Shown here: positions 47,430-57,916 of the stretch, one piece after another | Position numbering within the stretch: the first letter of the stretch is position 1 | Layout of the letters: each line of letters opens with the position of its first letter | DNA from: Nitrososphaerota archaeon | Lineage (GTDB): Archaea > Thermoproteota > Nitrososphaeria > Nitrososphaerales > Gagatemarchaeaceae | Reading direction: 5' to 3' | NCBI GenBank assembly: GCA_027886905.1 | Contig: JAPCJO010000003.1 | Coordinates: forward strand, 20,801-84,800 | DNA length: 64,000 bases | Made by a program: the position numbers and the translations under genes | The notes under the pieces: generated by a model | Told to the model about the DNA's origin: nothing | The model's database searches: none | The model's input: only the letters and a program-made list of their open reading frames with translations

Positions 47430-47496
47430 ACCCAGGGCAAAGTCTTTCTCCGAGGGCTGCCAAAGTTTTAAGCGGCTGCGGAGGGCGGCCCTCGTC

Positions 47497-47880
47497 ATGG
47501 CGGGCGCGGACGAGTTCATCGCTCTGGTCGAGAGCATGGGAAGGCGGGTCTTCGTGACCGACGACCTCATCGACCTCGGGAAGCTCGACCAGCCCAACGA
47601 GATATACGTCCTCCAGATGCTCAGCGTCTCGACCGCGGCCGGTGGGAGAGGCGGCGGGATGGGCGACAGGCGGGTGGTCAAGGTCTACCACTTCACCTGC
47701 GGGCATGGGGAATGTAAGAAGGTCGGAGAGGTCGAGGACGAAGGGAGGATTGAGAGCTTGGACCTTCCCTATCACGCGACGGCGTTTCCCATCCTCCTGC
47801 CGGACGGGAAGGAGAAGCTCGTCTCGGGAGTCGCCGACAAGGCCCTGACGGCGTCATACCGGGCCGCTTTGGGTGTGTAG
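47497..47880 (+). CDS. Hypothetical protein (archaeal conserved, DUF5622-like)
   Basis: 127 aa intact ORF. Confidence 0.6.
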   Translation: MAGADEFIALVESMGRRVFVTDDLIDLGKLDQPNEIYVLQMLSVSTAAGGRGGGMGDRRVVKVYHFTCGHGECKKVGEVEDEGRIESLDLPYHATAFPILLPDGKEKLVSGVADKALTASYRAALGV

Positions 47881-47921
47881 TTTCACAACCTAAATAACGT
47901 CAGAACGACGACGGCATCTCC

Positions 47922-48818
47922 TTGAAAGTGCTGGTGACGGGCTCCCAAGGCTTCGTCGGGAGGCATGTGATGAGCTACCTCTCGGGGCACGGGTTCGAGG
48001 CGATAGGCACGGACGTCTCGGCAGGCGCGGACGTGGTAGGGAGCATGGTCGACGCGTCTTTCGTCAACGACAAGCTCGCGCGCCTCGACTTCGATGCCAT
48101 CGTCCACCTCGCGGGGATCGCCGACCTCAAGAAGACGATGGCCGACCCATATTCGTGCTTCCAGGTGAACTGCTTCGGGACCCTCAACGCGCTGGAGCTG
48201 GCCTCGAAGAAGGGGGTCAAGCGCTTCCACTACGCCTCCTCTGCCAACGTCTACGGGGCGCCGAGGAAGAACCCGGTGACGGAGGATTTCCCGATGGACC
48301 CGAGGGTCCCGTACGACTACTCCAAGGTCGTGGGGGAGAACCTCGCCATGAGCTACTTCAAGACGAGGGGCGTGCCCGTCGCGATGACGAGGGCGTGGCT
48401 CCTCTTCGGGGAATACGACCATCCCTCCAGGGCCCTTCCGCTCTTCATCAGGAAGTGCCTGAAGAACGAGCCCATCGGGCTCTTCAACTCCGGGAGAGAC
48501 GTGACCGCGCCAGCGCATTCCGCGAACTTCGCCAAGCTCATCGCCAAGATCCTTGAGAAGGACGCCGCCGTCGGACAGGCGTTCAACTTCGGCGGGGCCG
48601 AGACGGTCTCGATAAGGGACCTTGCCGAGAGGGTCAAGCGGCTGACCAACTCGAATTCCGAGCTCCAGATGTTGCCGCCAAGGTCTCCGGCGGAGGCCGA
48701 GCCGCAGGTTAGCTATCCCTCGACGGAGAAGATGAGGAAGCTTCTCGGCTACGAATACGAGCTGAGCCTCGACGACGGGGTTAGGCGCACCATCGACTGG
48801 ATAAAGAAGGTCGGCTAG
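47922..48818 (+). CDS. NAD-dependent epimerase/dehydratase
   Basis: KVLVTGSQGFVGRHVMSYL, YDYSKVVGENL. Confidence 0.92.
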   Translation: MKVLVTGSQGFVGRHVMSYLSGHGFEAIGTDVSAGADVVGSMVDASFVNDKLARLDFDAIVHLAGIADLKKTMADPYSCFQVNCFGTLNALELASKKGVKRFHYASSANVYGAPRKNPVTEDFPMDPRVPYDYSKVVGENLAMSYFKTRGVPVAMTRAWLLFGEYDHPSRALPLFIRKCLKNEPIGLFNSGRDVTAPAHSANFAKLIAKILEKDAAVGQAFNFGGAETVSIRDLAERVKRLTNSNSELQMLPPRSPAEAEPQVSYPSTEKMRKLLGYEYELSLDDGVRRTIDWIKKVG

Positions 48819-48830
48819 AGGCGTCGAGTT

Positions 48831-49142
48831 CTAACTCGTGAGAGTTAGCTCGATCTTTACGTCTTCGGGGATCCGGAGCTTGGTGATCTGCTTCATGGTC
48901 CTGTCGTCCGGCTCGATGTCAAGGATCCTCCGGTGTATCCTGAGCTGCCAGTGGTCGAAGGTGTGAGTCCCCTCTCCGGTGGGGGCCTTCCGCGTGGTGA
49001 TCTTCAGCCTCTTTGTGGGGAGCGGCTGGGGCCCCTTGCTCTTGACCCCCGTCTTCTCGGTTATCTCCTTGATCTCACGTGCGAGGTTCTCGAGCTCGTT
49101 GAGGTTGGAGCTCGTCAGCTTGATCCTCGCGTACTGGGTCAT
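48831..49142 (-). CDS. rpsJ: 30S ribosomal protein S10 (uS10)
   Basis: ARIKLTSSNLNELENLAREIKEITEKTGVKSKGPQPLPTKRLKITTRKAPTGEGTHTFDHWQLRIHRRILDI; start moved to ATG 49142. Confidence 0.95.
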   Translation of the reverse strand: MTQYARIKLTSSNLNELENLAREIKEITEKTGVKSKGPQPLPTKRLKITTRKAPTGEGTHTFDHWQLRIHRRILDIEPDDRTMKQITKLRIPEDVKIELTLTS

Positions 49143-49260
49143 TGCGTGTCTTTTGACGCCGGTCGGCGCTGGATATTTAGATGTTTGGACAGGGACCAGC
49201 GCAACCGAGAAATAGCGACTGAGCCTCTGAGGGCGCAGGTGAATCGGCCTGAGCAAAGAT

Positions 49261-49731
49261 GTGAAGGCGGGCGACGAGCTAGTCGCTAGGCTGAAGCTGG
49301 ACGTCAAGGCGCTTGCGCTCCTCTACGAGTCCGACGCCGACCTCCGCCCCATCCTGGAGAGGTCCCTGTTGGAGTCGCAGGAGGGCTACGTGACGAGGTT
49401 CGTGGGCCTCCTGCAATTGAGGCGGCCGTCCGAGGAAGGGGGCAACCTCCCGGTGGCCGTCGGGGAGATAGTCCTCGCCTCGTTCCTCACCATCATCGGC
49501 CTTGCCGCGTTCGTGCCCGTGATGGCTGGGCTGAGCACGCCCCAGCAGTGGGTGGGCTACTTCTCGAGCGCGGTCGGGGCTTCGTTCTCGAAAGGGCCGC
49601 TCTACAGCGGGGTCCCATTCCTCGACTTCATCTTCTCGGCCGTCCTGCTCCTGGGAGCCTTTTACAGCCTGCGGCGGGCGGCCAAGAACCTCAAGAATGC
49701 GGGCATGATTCTTGCGTCGGGTCAAAGCTAG
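49261..49731 (+). CDS. Two-TM hypothetical protein
   Basis: 156 aa ORF upstream of a permease. Confidence 0.6.
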   Translation: MKAGDELVARLKLDVKALALLYESDADLRPILERSLLESQEGYVTRFVGLLQLRRPSEEGGNLPVAVGEIVLASFLTIIGLAAFVPVMAGLSTPQQWVGYFSSAVGASFSKGPLYSGVPFLDFIFSAVLLLGAFYSLRRAAKNLKNAGMILASGQS

Positions 49732-51584
49732 TGCGGCTCGAGAGCAGACGCCTGGCCGCCCTCGCGGTAAAGATAGCGGCGCTCGTCGCGGGCCTCGGCG
49801 TCACCGCCTACGCGACGGGCTACCTCTACGATGAGGTGGTCTACATCTCCCAGCAGAGCGTTCCCAGCCTGGGCGAGGTGATAGTCGCAGTTGCGGCGAT
49901 GAGCCTCGCCCTCACGGGGCTCGCACTGATCGCATCTCTCCCTGACTCGCTGAGGGTAAGGTTCAGGAGGCCGGGCAAGGTAGAGCGGCCGAACCCGGTC
50001 TACGGGTTCGGCACGGTCCTGGCCGTGGGCGTGGGCGCCACTCTCGGCTCCCCCCTCTTCATACTGATCCCGCAGAACGTCGTCCAGTACGAGTTCGTCT
50101 CGGTGGGCTCACTCGTCATCGCCACCGTCCTCTCCATCCTGATGGCGAAGGTCTACACCGGAATGTATTCCGAGTCGCGGAGTCGAGGCCTTGAAGCGGT
50201 CGGCGGACCGTCGTTCACCAAAGTCGCCGTCGGGGTGAGGAGTGTGCGATATTTCGTGAGCAGGGTCTCGATGTGGGTGGCGAACACGGCGCTGGCTGCG
50301 TACTCGAAGATCGTCTTCTTGATCTTCGACTTCGACTACCTTCCGGACATCCTGAAGGGGTTCGGAGTGGTGGGGCCTACTCAGACCGTCATCCTGTACG
50401 CGATAGCGATTTCGCTCATTTCTTGGACGGTCCTCGACTCTCTCTACGAAACGAAACTGCTTCGCCTGACTGGCGTCCTCCAGGTCGTTCTAACGGGCAT
50501 TCTCGTCGCGATACTCCTCTACGAGAGCTCTCTGCTGGGGTCCGCGGGGTCCTGGGACCTTACAGGCTTGTTCAGGTACACGGGCGGGGGCTCCTGGCCC
50601 GTCGCCCTCGTGATCAACACGGGATACCTCTACCTGCTCTTCTTTGGCTTCCAGGAGATTCAGGCGCTGGAGCGTGACGCGCATGAGAGCTCGCCTGTTT
50701 TCCTCGTGTCGTGGGTCAAGAGGGGGTACAAGCTCAGCAAGGCGCAGTATCTCGGCGTGGCGATGACACTCACGGTGTTGATCACGGCCGCCATCAACAT
50801 CCTGTATGGCCTGGCGGTCTTCGCCGCTCATCCGAATCCGGCCGCGGTCCTCCAGGCACAGATCCCGGCTTTGTACCTCGCAAGCACATATCTCGGGCGC
50901 TTTCATGAGCTCCTCATAGCGATCGCGTTTCTCATCGCGAGCGTTACGACCTTCGTCCCCGCCTTCCTCGCGGCCACGCGACACCTCAGGTCGCTCGGGG
51001 AGGACGGGTACATGCCCCGCTCCCTGGCGAGCCTGTCTTGGTTGTTCACCCTGGTCTCGATATTCCTCCTCGCTGTCGGGCCCCAGAACTTCCTGGTGGA
51101 GATAACGGACTTCATGGTCCTCGTGAGCCTCGGGATAATCACCCTCTCGGGCGTGTGGCTCAGAAGGTCGCGAGGGGCGGCCCTCGGAAGGGCTGACGCG
51201 TTGCCGATGGCAGTGAGCGCGAGCTGCTTCGTCGCCGGGGGCGCCGTTTACCTCATCAGCTCCTCGGTGGTGGTCTTCGGCACCCTCGCCATACTCTTCG
51301 CCTACCTCGCTTTCGACATACTGGAGCTGGGCCCACTGGGGGTGCAGCTATTCCTCTCGGTCCTCAGCCTCGCCTGCCTGCCCCTGCTCGAGATCTTTCC
51401 CCACTCGGTTCACCCCAAGGGCACGCTGCTCTCCCTTCTGCCGCTCACTCCGACGGGCGCGAACGGCCTCCTCTTGGAGATGCTCGCCATCGCTCCGCTG
51501 ATCCTGCTGCTGAACCTATATGTCGACGCGTCGCTGAGGAGGGGACCGAGGCGCGAATCGACGACCCGACGCGGCCCGACGTGA
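49731..51584 (+). CDS. APC-superfamily amino acid permease-like membrane protein
   Basis: NPVYGFGTVLAVGVGATLGSPLFILIPQNVVQYEFVSVGSLVIATVLS; GTG start at 49731. Confidence 0.75.
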   Translation: MRLESRRLAALAVKIAALVAGLGVTAYATGYLYDEVVYISQQSVPSLGEVIVAVAAMSLALTGLALIASLPDSLRVRFRRPGKVERPNPVYGFGTVLAVGVGATLGSPLFILIPQNVVQYEFVSVGSLVIATVLSILMAKVYTGMYSESRSRGLEAVGGPSFTKVAVGVRSVRYFVSRVSMWVANTALAAYSKIVFLIFDFDYLPDILKGFGVVGPTQTVILYAIAISLISWTVLDSLYETKLLRLTGVLQVVLTGILVAILLYESSLLGSAGSWDLTGLFRYTGGGSWPVALVINTGYLYLLFFGFQEIQALERDAHESSPVFLVSWVKRGYKLSKAQYLGVAMTLTVLITAAINILYGLAVFAAHPNPAAVLQAQIPALYLASTYLGRFHELLIAIAFLIASVTTFVPAFLAATRHLRSLGEDGYMPRSLASLSWLFTLVSIFLLAVGPQNFLVEITDFMVLVSLGIITLSGVWLRRSRGAALGRADALPMAVSASCFVAGGAVYLISSSVVVFGTLAILFAYLAFDILELGPLGVQLFLSVLSLACLPLLEIFPHSVHPKGTLLSLLPLTPTGANGLLLEMLAIAPLILLLNLYVDASLRRGPRRESTTRRGPT

Positions 51585-51589
51585 GTCGG

Positions 51590-52693
51590 CTATCTGTCGC
51601 TCCGTTTGACCAGGCCGAGGGTCTCCATCATCTTGGTCCCACTTGGGCCCAAGAGCGTCAGCCTCTCGATCGCCATCTTCGGGTCGACCGCGTTCATCGC
51701 ATTCATCGATTCCTTCGACTGGGCTAGGACGACCACCACCCTCTGCATGAACCCCAAGCAGTCGAGCGTCTCGAGGACGTTCTCGCCAGCGACCTCGAGC
51801 TTGTCGAGCTGAAGCTTGTCCTTCCTGAGGTCGAGGATTGCGTCGAGCAGACGACCGGTCGCGCCCTTCATCAGCTGGAGGTCGAGGTGCTTGCTCAGCG
51901 CTGCCTCCCCTGTGACGTCGACCTTGCCCTTCTCGTCGGAGTACTCGATGGTCACGAAGGATTCGTTCCCCGACCTCGAGAAGACGAGGTCGACTCCGCT
52001 CCCAGTGCCGTGGTTCACGAAGGTCGCCTCGAGGTGGCTCTTGGAGGCCCTGGCCTTGGCAAGGGCGTAGTCGTCGAGCTTCTCGAAGTCGGCCACCGGC
52101 TCCTTCCTGAGCCAGGTCTTCCCGAGCCTGACAGGGAGCCTCGCACCCTTCAAGACTCCCGCGAACGTGAACTCGCCCCTGAACTGCGGGGAGGCCGCCG
52201 TGTTGAGGAGGAACTCGTACTCTATCTCGCCGGAGCACTTGTACTCGGCCTTGGCGGAGTAGGAGCTGTCCGAGAGCTCCAGTGAGATCCCTTCGTCGGT
52301 GACGGGGAGCGGGGTCGCCGCGAGGTATGATTCGAGGCTCCTCTTCGCCTTGAGCTCTTCTGACCTCGATTCAGACTGCATGCCGTTCAGAGTGGACTCG
52401 AGCTTCGCCTTGACTCGTTCCTTCGTTTGGCCGATCGCGAGCGCCGCGAACTCGCCTATCTTTCTGGAGAGGGTCTCGGAATCCTCGACGTCGAGGTGAA
52501 GGTCGTCGAAAGCCTTGGAGATCCTCCGAGCCAGGCCCCCGAGCTCGTCCACCTGCTCCTCCGTCCTCACCCTAGCTTCGCCCTGCTCCTTGATGCTTCG
52601 CGCCCAGTTCTGGGAATACCTCACTGCGTCTGCGAGTTCCGTGAAAAGGAGGTCTGCGCCCTTGGACGTTTCGGACAATCCTAGAGACGGCAT
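51590..52693 (-). CDS. Hypothetical protein
   Basis: 367 aa ORF. Confidence 0.65.
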   Translation of the reverse strand: MPSLGLSETSKGADLLFTELADAVRYSQNWARSIKEQGEARVRTEEQVDELGGLARRISKAFDDLHLDVEDSETLSRKIGEFAALAIGQTKERVKAKLESTLNGMQSESRSEELKAKRSLESYLAATPLPVTDEGISLELSDSSYSAKAEYKCSGEIEYEFLLNTAASPQFRGEFTFAGVLKGARLPVRLGKTWLRKEPVADFEKLDDYALAKARASKSHLEATFVNHGTGSGVDLVFSRSGNESFVTIEYSDEKGKVDVTGEAALSKHLDLQLMKGATGRLLDAILDLRKDKLQLDKLEVAGENVLETLDCLGFMQRVVVVLAQSKESMNAMNAVDPKMAIERLTLLGPSGTKMMETLGLVKRSDR

Positions 52694-52741
52694 TCTCCCA
52701 GTCTGCGATTAGATAAAGTTGGCAGTCGACCGCCGGGAGGC

Positions 52742-54814
52742 TCACGGGCGCCTTCTTCGCGCCGCCAAGACCCCCGTCGCGGCCATGAACACGACTGCGA
52801 CGGCGGCTACAGAGAAGAACGCGGCGGACGAGATGCCCGACGAGGTGGTGACGTAGCTCGTCATGACCACCGAGGTGGTGGAGGTCGTGGCGTTCGTCGC
52901 CACGGACATGGGCGTAAGGGCTATCATCACGCCGTTTGCGACCGGGAGTCCCTGGTCGTCGTTTCCGTTGCACACGGGGAAGACGAGCTCCTCCTGCCCG
53001 GCGATGTCCTGCCCGATCGCGGGCTCAGTGCAGAGCGCGGCGCCGATGTTCCTCTGCATCACGAGCTGCCCGTTTTGCTCATCCAGCGCCCTCAGGTAGC
53101 CGTCCGCGGCAGGCACCAGGACCAGCCCTCCGCTCACGTCCACTCCTCCGCGGAAGCCGATGTCCGGGATGGGGTACTGCCAGAGCGGCTTGCCCGTGTC
53201 GACGTTTATCGCCCATACCGTGGTGTTCCAAGGCAGGCTAGGCCCCGAGTAAGAGAGGTCGAGCCCGAAGCTGCCGTAAGGGACTCCGGGTCCGATGGTG
53301 GGGGCAATGCTATCCGACAGAGGGCAGTTGTAGGTCACGACCACGGCGACGTTGTTGACCGGGTCGTATGCGGGGTCAGATTCGATCCCCCCGCTGTGGC
53401 ATGGGTTCTGGACGTAGGGCTTGGTTGAAGGGTAGTTTGCCCACGGTTTGGTCATGTCGGCTCTGTTGGTCGGGTCGAGAATTGCGCTCGCGGGAGCCCT
53501 AGCTATCGAAGGCGCGTCGAAGTACCAGAGCATCTTCCCGGTGGCCGCGTTCAGGGCGTAGAAGTAGCCGTTCTTGCAGCCCTTCATGACGACCTTCTGG
53601 ATCTGCCCGTCGACCGTCACGTTCGCGAGCATGACGCTCCAGGAGCAGTCGTAGTCGCTAAGGTCGTGCGGGGAGGTCTGGAAGGCCCAGACGAGCTTCC
53701 CGGTCGTCTCGTCGATGGCTAGCACTGACGAGCTCCAAAGGTCGAGCCCGGGCCTGGTCGTGGCGTTCCAGTCCGGGGAGGGCTGCCCCGTGCCGACGTA
53801 GATGATCCCCGTCTGCGGGTCATAGGCATCCGACCCGCCCCACCCTCCATCCATCCCCGCGTAGCTCTGCGTGCCGTTGAAGCCGAAGCTTCCCCAGTCC
53901 CCGTAGAGCATGCCGTAGAGGGTGGAGTTGGAGAGGGCCTTCAGGTTGACCTGCGCCGTCCCGTTGAACACCCACGCGTAGCTGGCGTTCTGCACCGAAT
54001 TGATGGACCAGAGAGGGTCTGACCCGTCCTGCGGCGGCATCAGGAACGTCCTCCACAGGAGCGTCGGAGAGTTTGCGGTGACGTTCCAGCCCTCGAAGAA
54101 CCCGCGACCCGCGTCCGTCCCCTCTGAGTCAGAGGTGGTGACAGTCAGTATCCCCCTCCCCTGGTCGACCACCACCTGCTTGCCTCCCGGGTCGTAGTAG
54201 CCATGGTTGCCGGGGACGTCGACGGGAAGGTAGTCGAGCTTGAGCGCCTCGGCCCCGCTCGCGGCGTTGAACGCGAATACGGTGTAGTTGTCCCCCGCGA
54301 CCCAGACGAGGGGCAGGCCCCTGACCAGCGTGGTGTACCAGATCGCGTGGTAATGCCCCTGGAGGTTGGCGGACTCGGGCAGGACGCCTAGCCCAGGATA
54401 GTCGTAGTCCAGGGAGAGGTTCTTGCTCCAGAGGAGGGCGCCGTCGCTGGCGTCCTGGGCGATGAGCAGGTCGGAGCTCGTGATGTAGTAGACGGCCCCC
54501 TGGACGATGATGGGGGTCACGATGACGCTCGAGCCGAGGGTGTTCGGGATTCGCGGGCCGGGAAGCGGATACAGCCACTTCAGGCCGAGGTCGTTGACGC
54601 TCGTCAGGTTGATCGCCGTCTGCGGGCTGTAGTCCCAGTTGAACGGGTAGTTGCCGTCGGGCCCGATCCAGTTCGCGGAGCTCTGAGAGGTCTGAGGGTC
54701 GGCGCTGGGCGATGCCCTGATGCTCCCCAGCGAGGAGGAAGAGGCGAGCAGGAAGACGACGGCCGCGACGCCCAAGGTGGAGGCAAGAGGCGGCAGCGAG
54801 GATCCGGGTGGCAA
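52742..54814 (-). CDS. PQQ-binding-like beta-propeller protein with C-terminal TM anchor
   Basis: NWDYSPQTAINLTSVNDLGLKWLYPL, GKLVWAFQTSPHDLSDYDCSWS, C-terminal SSAAFFSVAAVAVVFMAATGVLAARRRRP. Confidence 0.85.
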   Translation of the reverse strand: MPPGSSLPPLASTLGVAAVVFLLASSSSLGSIRASPSADPQTSQSSANWIGPDGNYPFNWDYSPQTAINLTSVNDLGLKWLYPLPGPRIPNTLGSSVIVTPIIVQGAVYYITSSDLLIAQDASDGALLWSKNLSLDYDYPGLGVLPESANLQGHYHAIWYTTLVRGLPLVWVAGDNYTVFAFNAASGAEALKLDYLPVDVPGNHGYYDPGGKQVVVDQGRGILTVTTSDSEGTDAGRGFFEGWNVTANSPTLLWRTFLMPPQDGSDPLWSINSVQNASYAWVFNGTAQVNLKALSNSTLYGMLYGDWGSFGFNGTQSYAGMDGGWGGSDAYDPQTGIIYVGTGQPSPDWNATTRPGLDLWSSSVLAIDETTGKLVWAFQTSPHDLSDYDCSWSVMLANVTVDGQIQKVVMKGCKNGYFYALNAATGKMLWYFDAPSIARAPASAILDPTNRADMTKPWANYPSTKPYVQNPCHSGGIESDPAYDPVNNVAVVVTYNCPLSDSIAPTIGPGVPYGSFGLDLSYSGPSLPWNTTVWAINVDTGKPLWQYPIPDIGFRGGVDVSGGLVLVPAADGYLRALDEQNGQLVMQRNIGAALCTEPAIGQDIAGQEELVFPVCNGNDDQGLPVANGVMIALTPMSVATNATTSTTSVVMTSYVTTSSGISSAAFFSVAAVAVVFMAATGVLAARRRRP

Positions 54815-54877
54815 TGGCGAGGCCGCGCTCCAAGCCCGGGAAACGAATAAAAACGCGACTACGGGTCGGCGCTCTAG

Positions 54878-55660
54878 ATGATCGACCTGTCAAGGAAGAA
54901 GCTCTTCCTTTTCGACCTTGACGGCGTGCTGACCGCGGGGAAGGAGAAGCCGGTCAAGCTCGGGGGGACCAAGGTCATCAACAAGATACGGGCGAGCAGG
55001 GGGAAGAGGTTCTTCGTCCTCACCAACGACTCCACGGACACGGTCGAGACCGTCCTGGAGCGCCTGCTCAGGTTCGACATCCCCGTCAGGTACGAGGAGA
55101 TACTCACGAGCGCCAAGCTCACCGCCCAATATGTCGCGAAAAAGCACCCGAAAGGGACGTACTTCCTCGTCGGGGAGCGCGGCCTCGAGGAGGAGCTCAA
55201 CCGGGAGGGGCTGCGCAGGACGAGGGGTAGGAAGGCCGACGTCGTCGTGGTCGGCCTCGACAGGTGGCTGACATACTCCAAGCTGGACAAGGCAGGCGAG
55301 GTGGCCAGGAACGGCGCGTCCATTGTCGCGTGCCACTACGCGCGGCTCTACATGTTCAAGGACCGCGTCGCGATGGCGGTCGGCCCCATAGTGAAGGCGA
55401 TCGAGTACTCGTCCGGGAAGAAGGCTGTGGCGATAGGGAAGCCTTCGCGCCTCATGTTCGAGCTCGCCCTCGAGAAGGCCGGCTGCGGGCCGGAAGACGC
55501 GGTGATGATAGGAGACCAGGAAGAGACGGACATCGTCGGGGCGAAGAGGATGGGGATCACGAGCGTGATGGTAAAGACGGGCGTCTACTCCCGCGAGGAG
55601 TCCAGGACCAAGGCGGACGCGGTCGTCGAGACGGTCGACGACATCGCGGAGAGCATGTGA
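54878..55660 (+). CDS. HAD-superfamily IIA hydrolase (NagD/phosphoglycolate phosphatase-like)
   Basis: KLFLFDLDGVLTAGKEK, FVLTNDSTDT, AVMIGDQEETDIVGAKRMGITSVMVKTG. Confidence 0.9.
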   Translation: MIDLSRKKLFLFDLDGVLTAGKEKPVKLGGTKVINKIRASRGKRFFVLTNDSTDTVETVLERLLRFDIPVRYEEILTSAKLTAQYVAKKHPKGTYFLVGERGLEEELNREGLRRTRGRKADVVVVGLDRWLTYSKLDKAGEVARNGASIVACHYARLYMFKDRVAMAVGPIVKAIEYSSGKKAVAIGKPSRLMFELALEKAGCGPEDAVMIGDQEETDIVGAKRMGITSVMVKTGVYSREESRTKADAVVETVDDIAESM

Positions 55661-55709
55661 GCGGCGCGTTCACGGGCGTAGACTAAAGTGGGTCGTCGCC
55701 CAGACGAGC

Positions 55710-57140
55710 GTGAGCGGCATGACGCGTAGGGCCATCGGACTCCTGATCTTCCTGTGGGTGCTGCTCGTCTATGGGTGCTCGCTCAACGTGATCTGGGCGG
55801 CAGACCACCCGACCAGCCTCCTTCAGCTCGCGTACGCGTTCTGGGCCAACCACTCGCCCGTCTTGGTGAGGACGGGGCCGGGGTTCCCGGGGACGGTCGA
55901 CGACTTCTTCTACAACGGGAACTATTACAGCGCGCTTGCCCCCGGGGTGGCGGTCCTGGCGCAGCCCTTCGTGGCCCTCGGGTTCGTCCTCGACGGCGGG
56001 TTCAACCTCTTCGGGAACGCGATGCTCCTCTCCGAGCTCTTCGTGGCGGTGTGCAACGCCGTCGCCGCCTACCTCGTGTTCAGGTTGGCTTCGATGTACT
56101 TCGCCGAGAAGACTTCAGTTTTCATCGCGTTCGCCTACGCCTTCTCGACGATAAGCTGGCCGTTCGCCACCTACTTCTTCGAGAGCGACGTCTCCGCGAT
56201 GCTCGACGTCCTCGCCGTCTACCTTGCCATACGGATCGGGCGCGGCGGGCCCTCCCGCTTCGCTGACTCGGTCTTCTGCGGCGCCGCTCTGGGGGCTGCC
56301 CTCACGGTCGACTACCTCAACGCCCTCCTGGTCCCCATCGTCTCCGTCTTCCTGCTGTACACCTTCCGGAAGAGTCTCTCCTCCTTCACCAGGGGCTTCG
56401 CGGGGTTCATCGCCGCGTCTGCCCTCGGGGTCCTGCTTATCGCGCTCTACAACAAGGCGGCCTTCGGCGACCCCTTCCTCACCACCGAGCAGGCGTACCA
56501 GCAGACTTCCTCGCTCTTCGGGGCCTTCTCGTACCCCATCCTTGACGGGCTTTACCTCGACTTGTTCTCCCCCCTCCGCGGCGTCTTCGTCTTCTGCCCG
56601 ATACTGATCCTCGGGGCAATCGGCTTCTACTTCGTCCCGAAGCGCCGGGAACTTGTGAACGAAGCCGCCCTCCTAGCCGCCTGCTTCGTGGGCATCCTCA
56701 TCCCGTATGCTATGTGGTACAACCCGGTGGGTGGGGAGGCCTTCGGGCAGCGCTTCCTCATCCCGGTGATCCCGTTCCTCCTGCTCCCTTCGGGCTTCCT
56801 GATAGAGTCGAAGCGAGGGGCCGCAGCCGTCGCATACCTCCTCTACGGCGTGGGTGTCGTCTTCAACGGCATAGCCGGGGTCACCACCGCCATCCCGCAG
56901 CAAGAGGCGGTGTCGCACTTCCCGTTCCTGACCCAGGTCCTCCCCCTCTTCCTAAAGGGTCGGCTGGACACCTGGTGGTGGAGGGAGGCAGGCGCGGCTT
57001 GGTGGGCTCCCTCCCTCTTGATAATCGCCACAGCGCTCGCGCTGCCATGGGCGACGTCCCACCTCTTGGGAAGCCGCGACCCAGCCGAGGCGGGTTGGAC
57101 GCCGGATGGAGGAGGCTACGAGCGAAATCGTCTTAAGTAA
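55710..57140 (+). CDS. Multi-TM protein (glycosyltransferase-39-like membrane protein)
   Basis: 476 aa, many TM segments, luminal YNGNYYSALAPGVAVLAQPF. Confidence 0.65.
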   Translation: MSGMTRRAIGLLIFLWVLLVYGCSLNVIWAADHPTSLLQLAYAFWANHSPVLVRTGPGFPGTVDDFFYNGNYYSALAPGVAVLAQPFVALGFVLDGGFNLFGNAMLLSELFVAVCNAVAAYLVFRLASMYFAEKTSVFIAFAYAFSTISWPFATYFFESDVSAMLDVLAVYLAIRIGRGGPSRFADSVFCGAALGAALTVDYLNALLVPIVSVFLLYTFRKSLSSFTRGFAGFIAASALGVLLIALYNKAAFGDPFLTTEQAYQQTSSLFGAFSYPILDGLYLDLFSPLRGVFVFCPILILGAIGFYFVPKRRELVNEAALLAACFVGILIPYAMWYNPVGGEAFGQRFLIPVIPFLLLPSGFLIESKRGAAAVAYLLYGVGVVFNGIAGVTTAIPQQEAVSHFPFLTQVLPLFLKGRLDTWWWREAGAAWWAPSLLIIATALALPWATSHLLGSRDPAEAGWTPDGGGYERNRLK

Positions 57141-57574
57141 TGACCGTTTCCACAGGGCAGGTCATGCAGCACTCCACCGGCAAGACGATGAAATGCGCCA
57201 TGTGCGGCAAGGAGGAGTCGACGCCCGGGACGTTCCCCATGGTCATCGGGGTGGGCAGGATCTGCCTTTCTTGCGGGATGGAGAAGGTGACGTGCGACGT
57301 CTGCGGCCTGGAGGTGAAGCGCCTCACGTCTTCGCGGTTCCAGGGCAAGAACCTCTGCCTCAAGGACCACATGAAGGAGGTGGAGAAGTACAAGCAGCAC
57401 ATCGTAAAGACGTTCGACGAGGACAACGAGAGCGTCAAGGAGATCCTCAGCAAGTCGCTCGTCGACGCCCCTGAGGGCTATTCGCTGGTGACGGTCAGGA
57501 GAGCGAGGAACAGCATGCACGTCTGGGAAGCGGAGTACGAGAAGACGGAGATACTGCAGTCGCGCTGCAGTTGA
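57140..57574 (+). CDS. Zinc-ribbon protein with multiple CxxC pairs
   Basis: CAMCGKEE...ICLSCGMEKVTCDVCGLEV. Confidence 0.65.
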   Translation: MTVSTGQVMQHSTGKTMKCAMCGKEESTPGTFPMVIGVGRICLSCGMEKVTCDVCGLEVKRLTSSRFQGKNLCLKDHMKEVEKYKQHIVKTFDEDNESVKEILSKSLVDAPEGYSLVTVRRARNSMHVWEAEYEKTEILQSRCS

Positions 57575-57585
57575 CGGTGTGAGAG

Positions 57586-57912
57586 ATGTCGGACAATTCG
57601 GAGGTTAGGCTGATACAGAGGCTCGTCCAGGAGATCGAGCGGCTGAAGCTGGGGCTCGACCCCGAGGTGCTCGCGGCGTGGTATCGAAAGGTGGAGATCG
57701 ACGCGAAGGCGAGGGCGCGGCCCGACCTGAGGGACAGCATCCAGGTGATAAGGGACCCGGTCCTGACCATGAAATTCGAATTCAAGACGTCGCGCCGCGC
57801 CGTCGACAAGGTCATCGAGGCGATAGAGGTCAACCTCTCCGCGATGCCGCTGGCAACTAGGCTCTACTTCGAGAAGCTAGAGGAGCTAATCGAGGCGCAA
57901 GCGATGGCCTGA
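57586..57912 (+). CDS. Hypothetical protein
   Basis: 108 aa ORF, co-directional. Confidence 0.55.
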   Translation: MSDNSEVRLIQRLVQEIERLKLGLDPEVLAAWYRKVEIDAKARARPDLRDSIQVIRDPVLTMKFEFKTSRRAVDKVIEAIEVNLSAMPLATRLYFEKLEELIEAQAMA

Positions 57913-57916
57913 CGGG

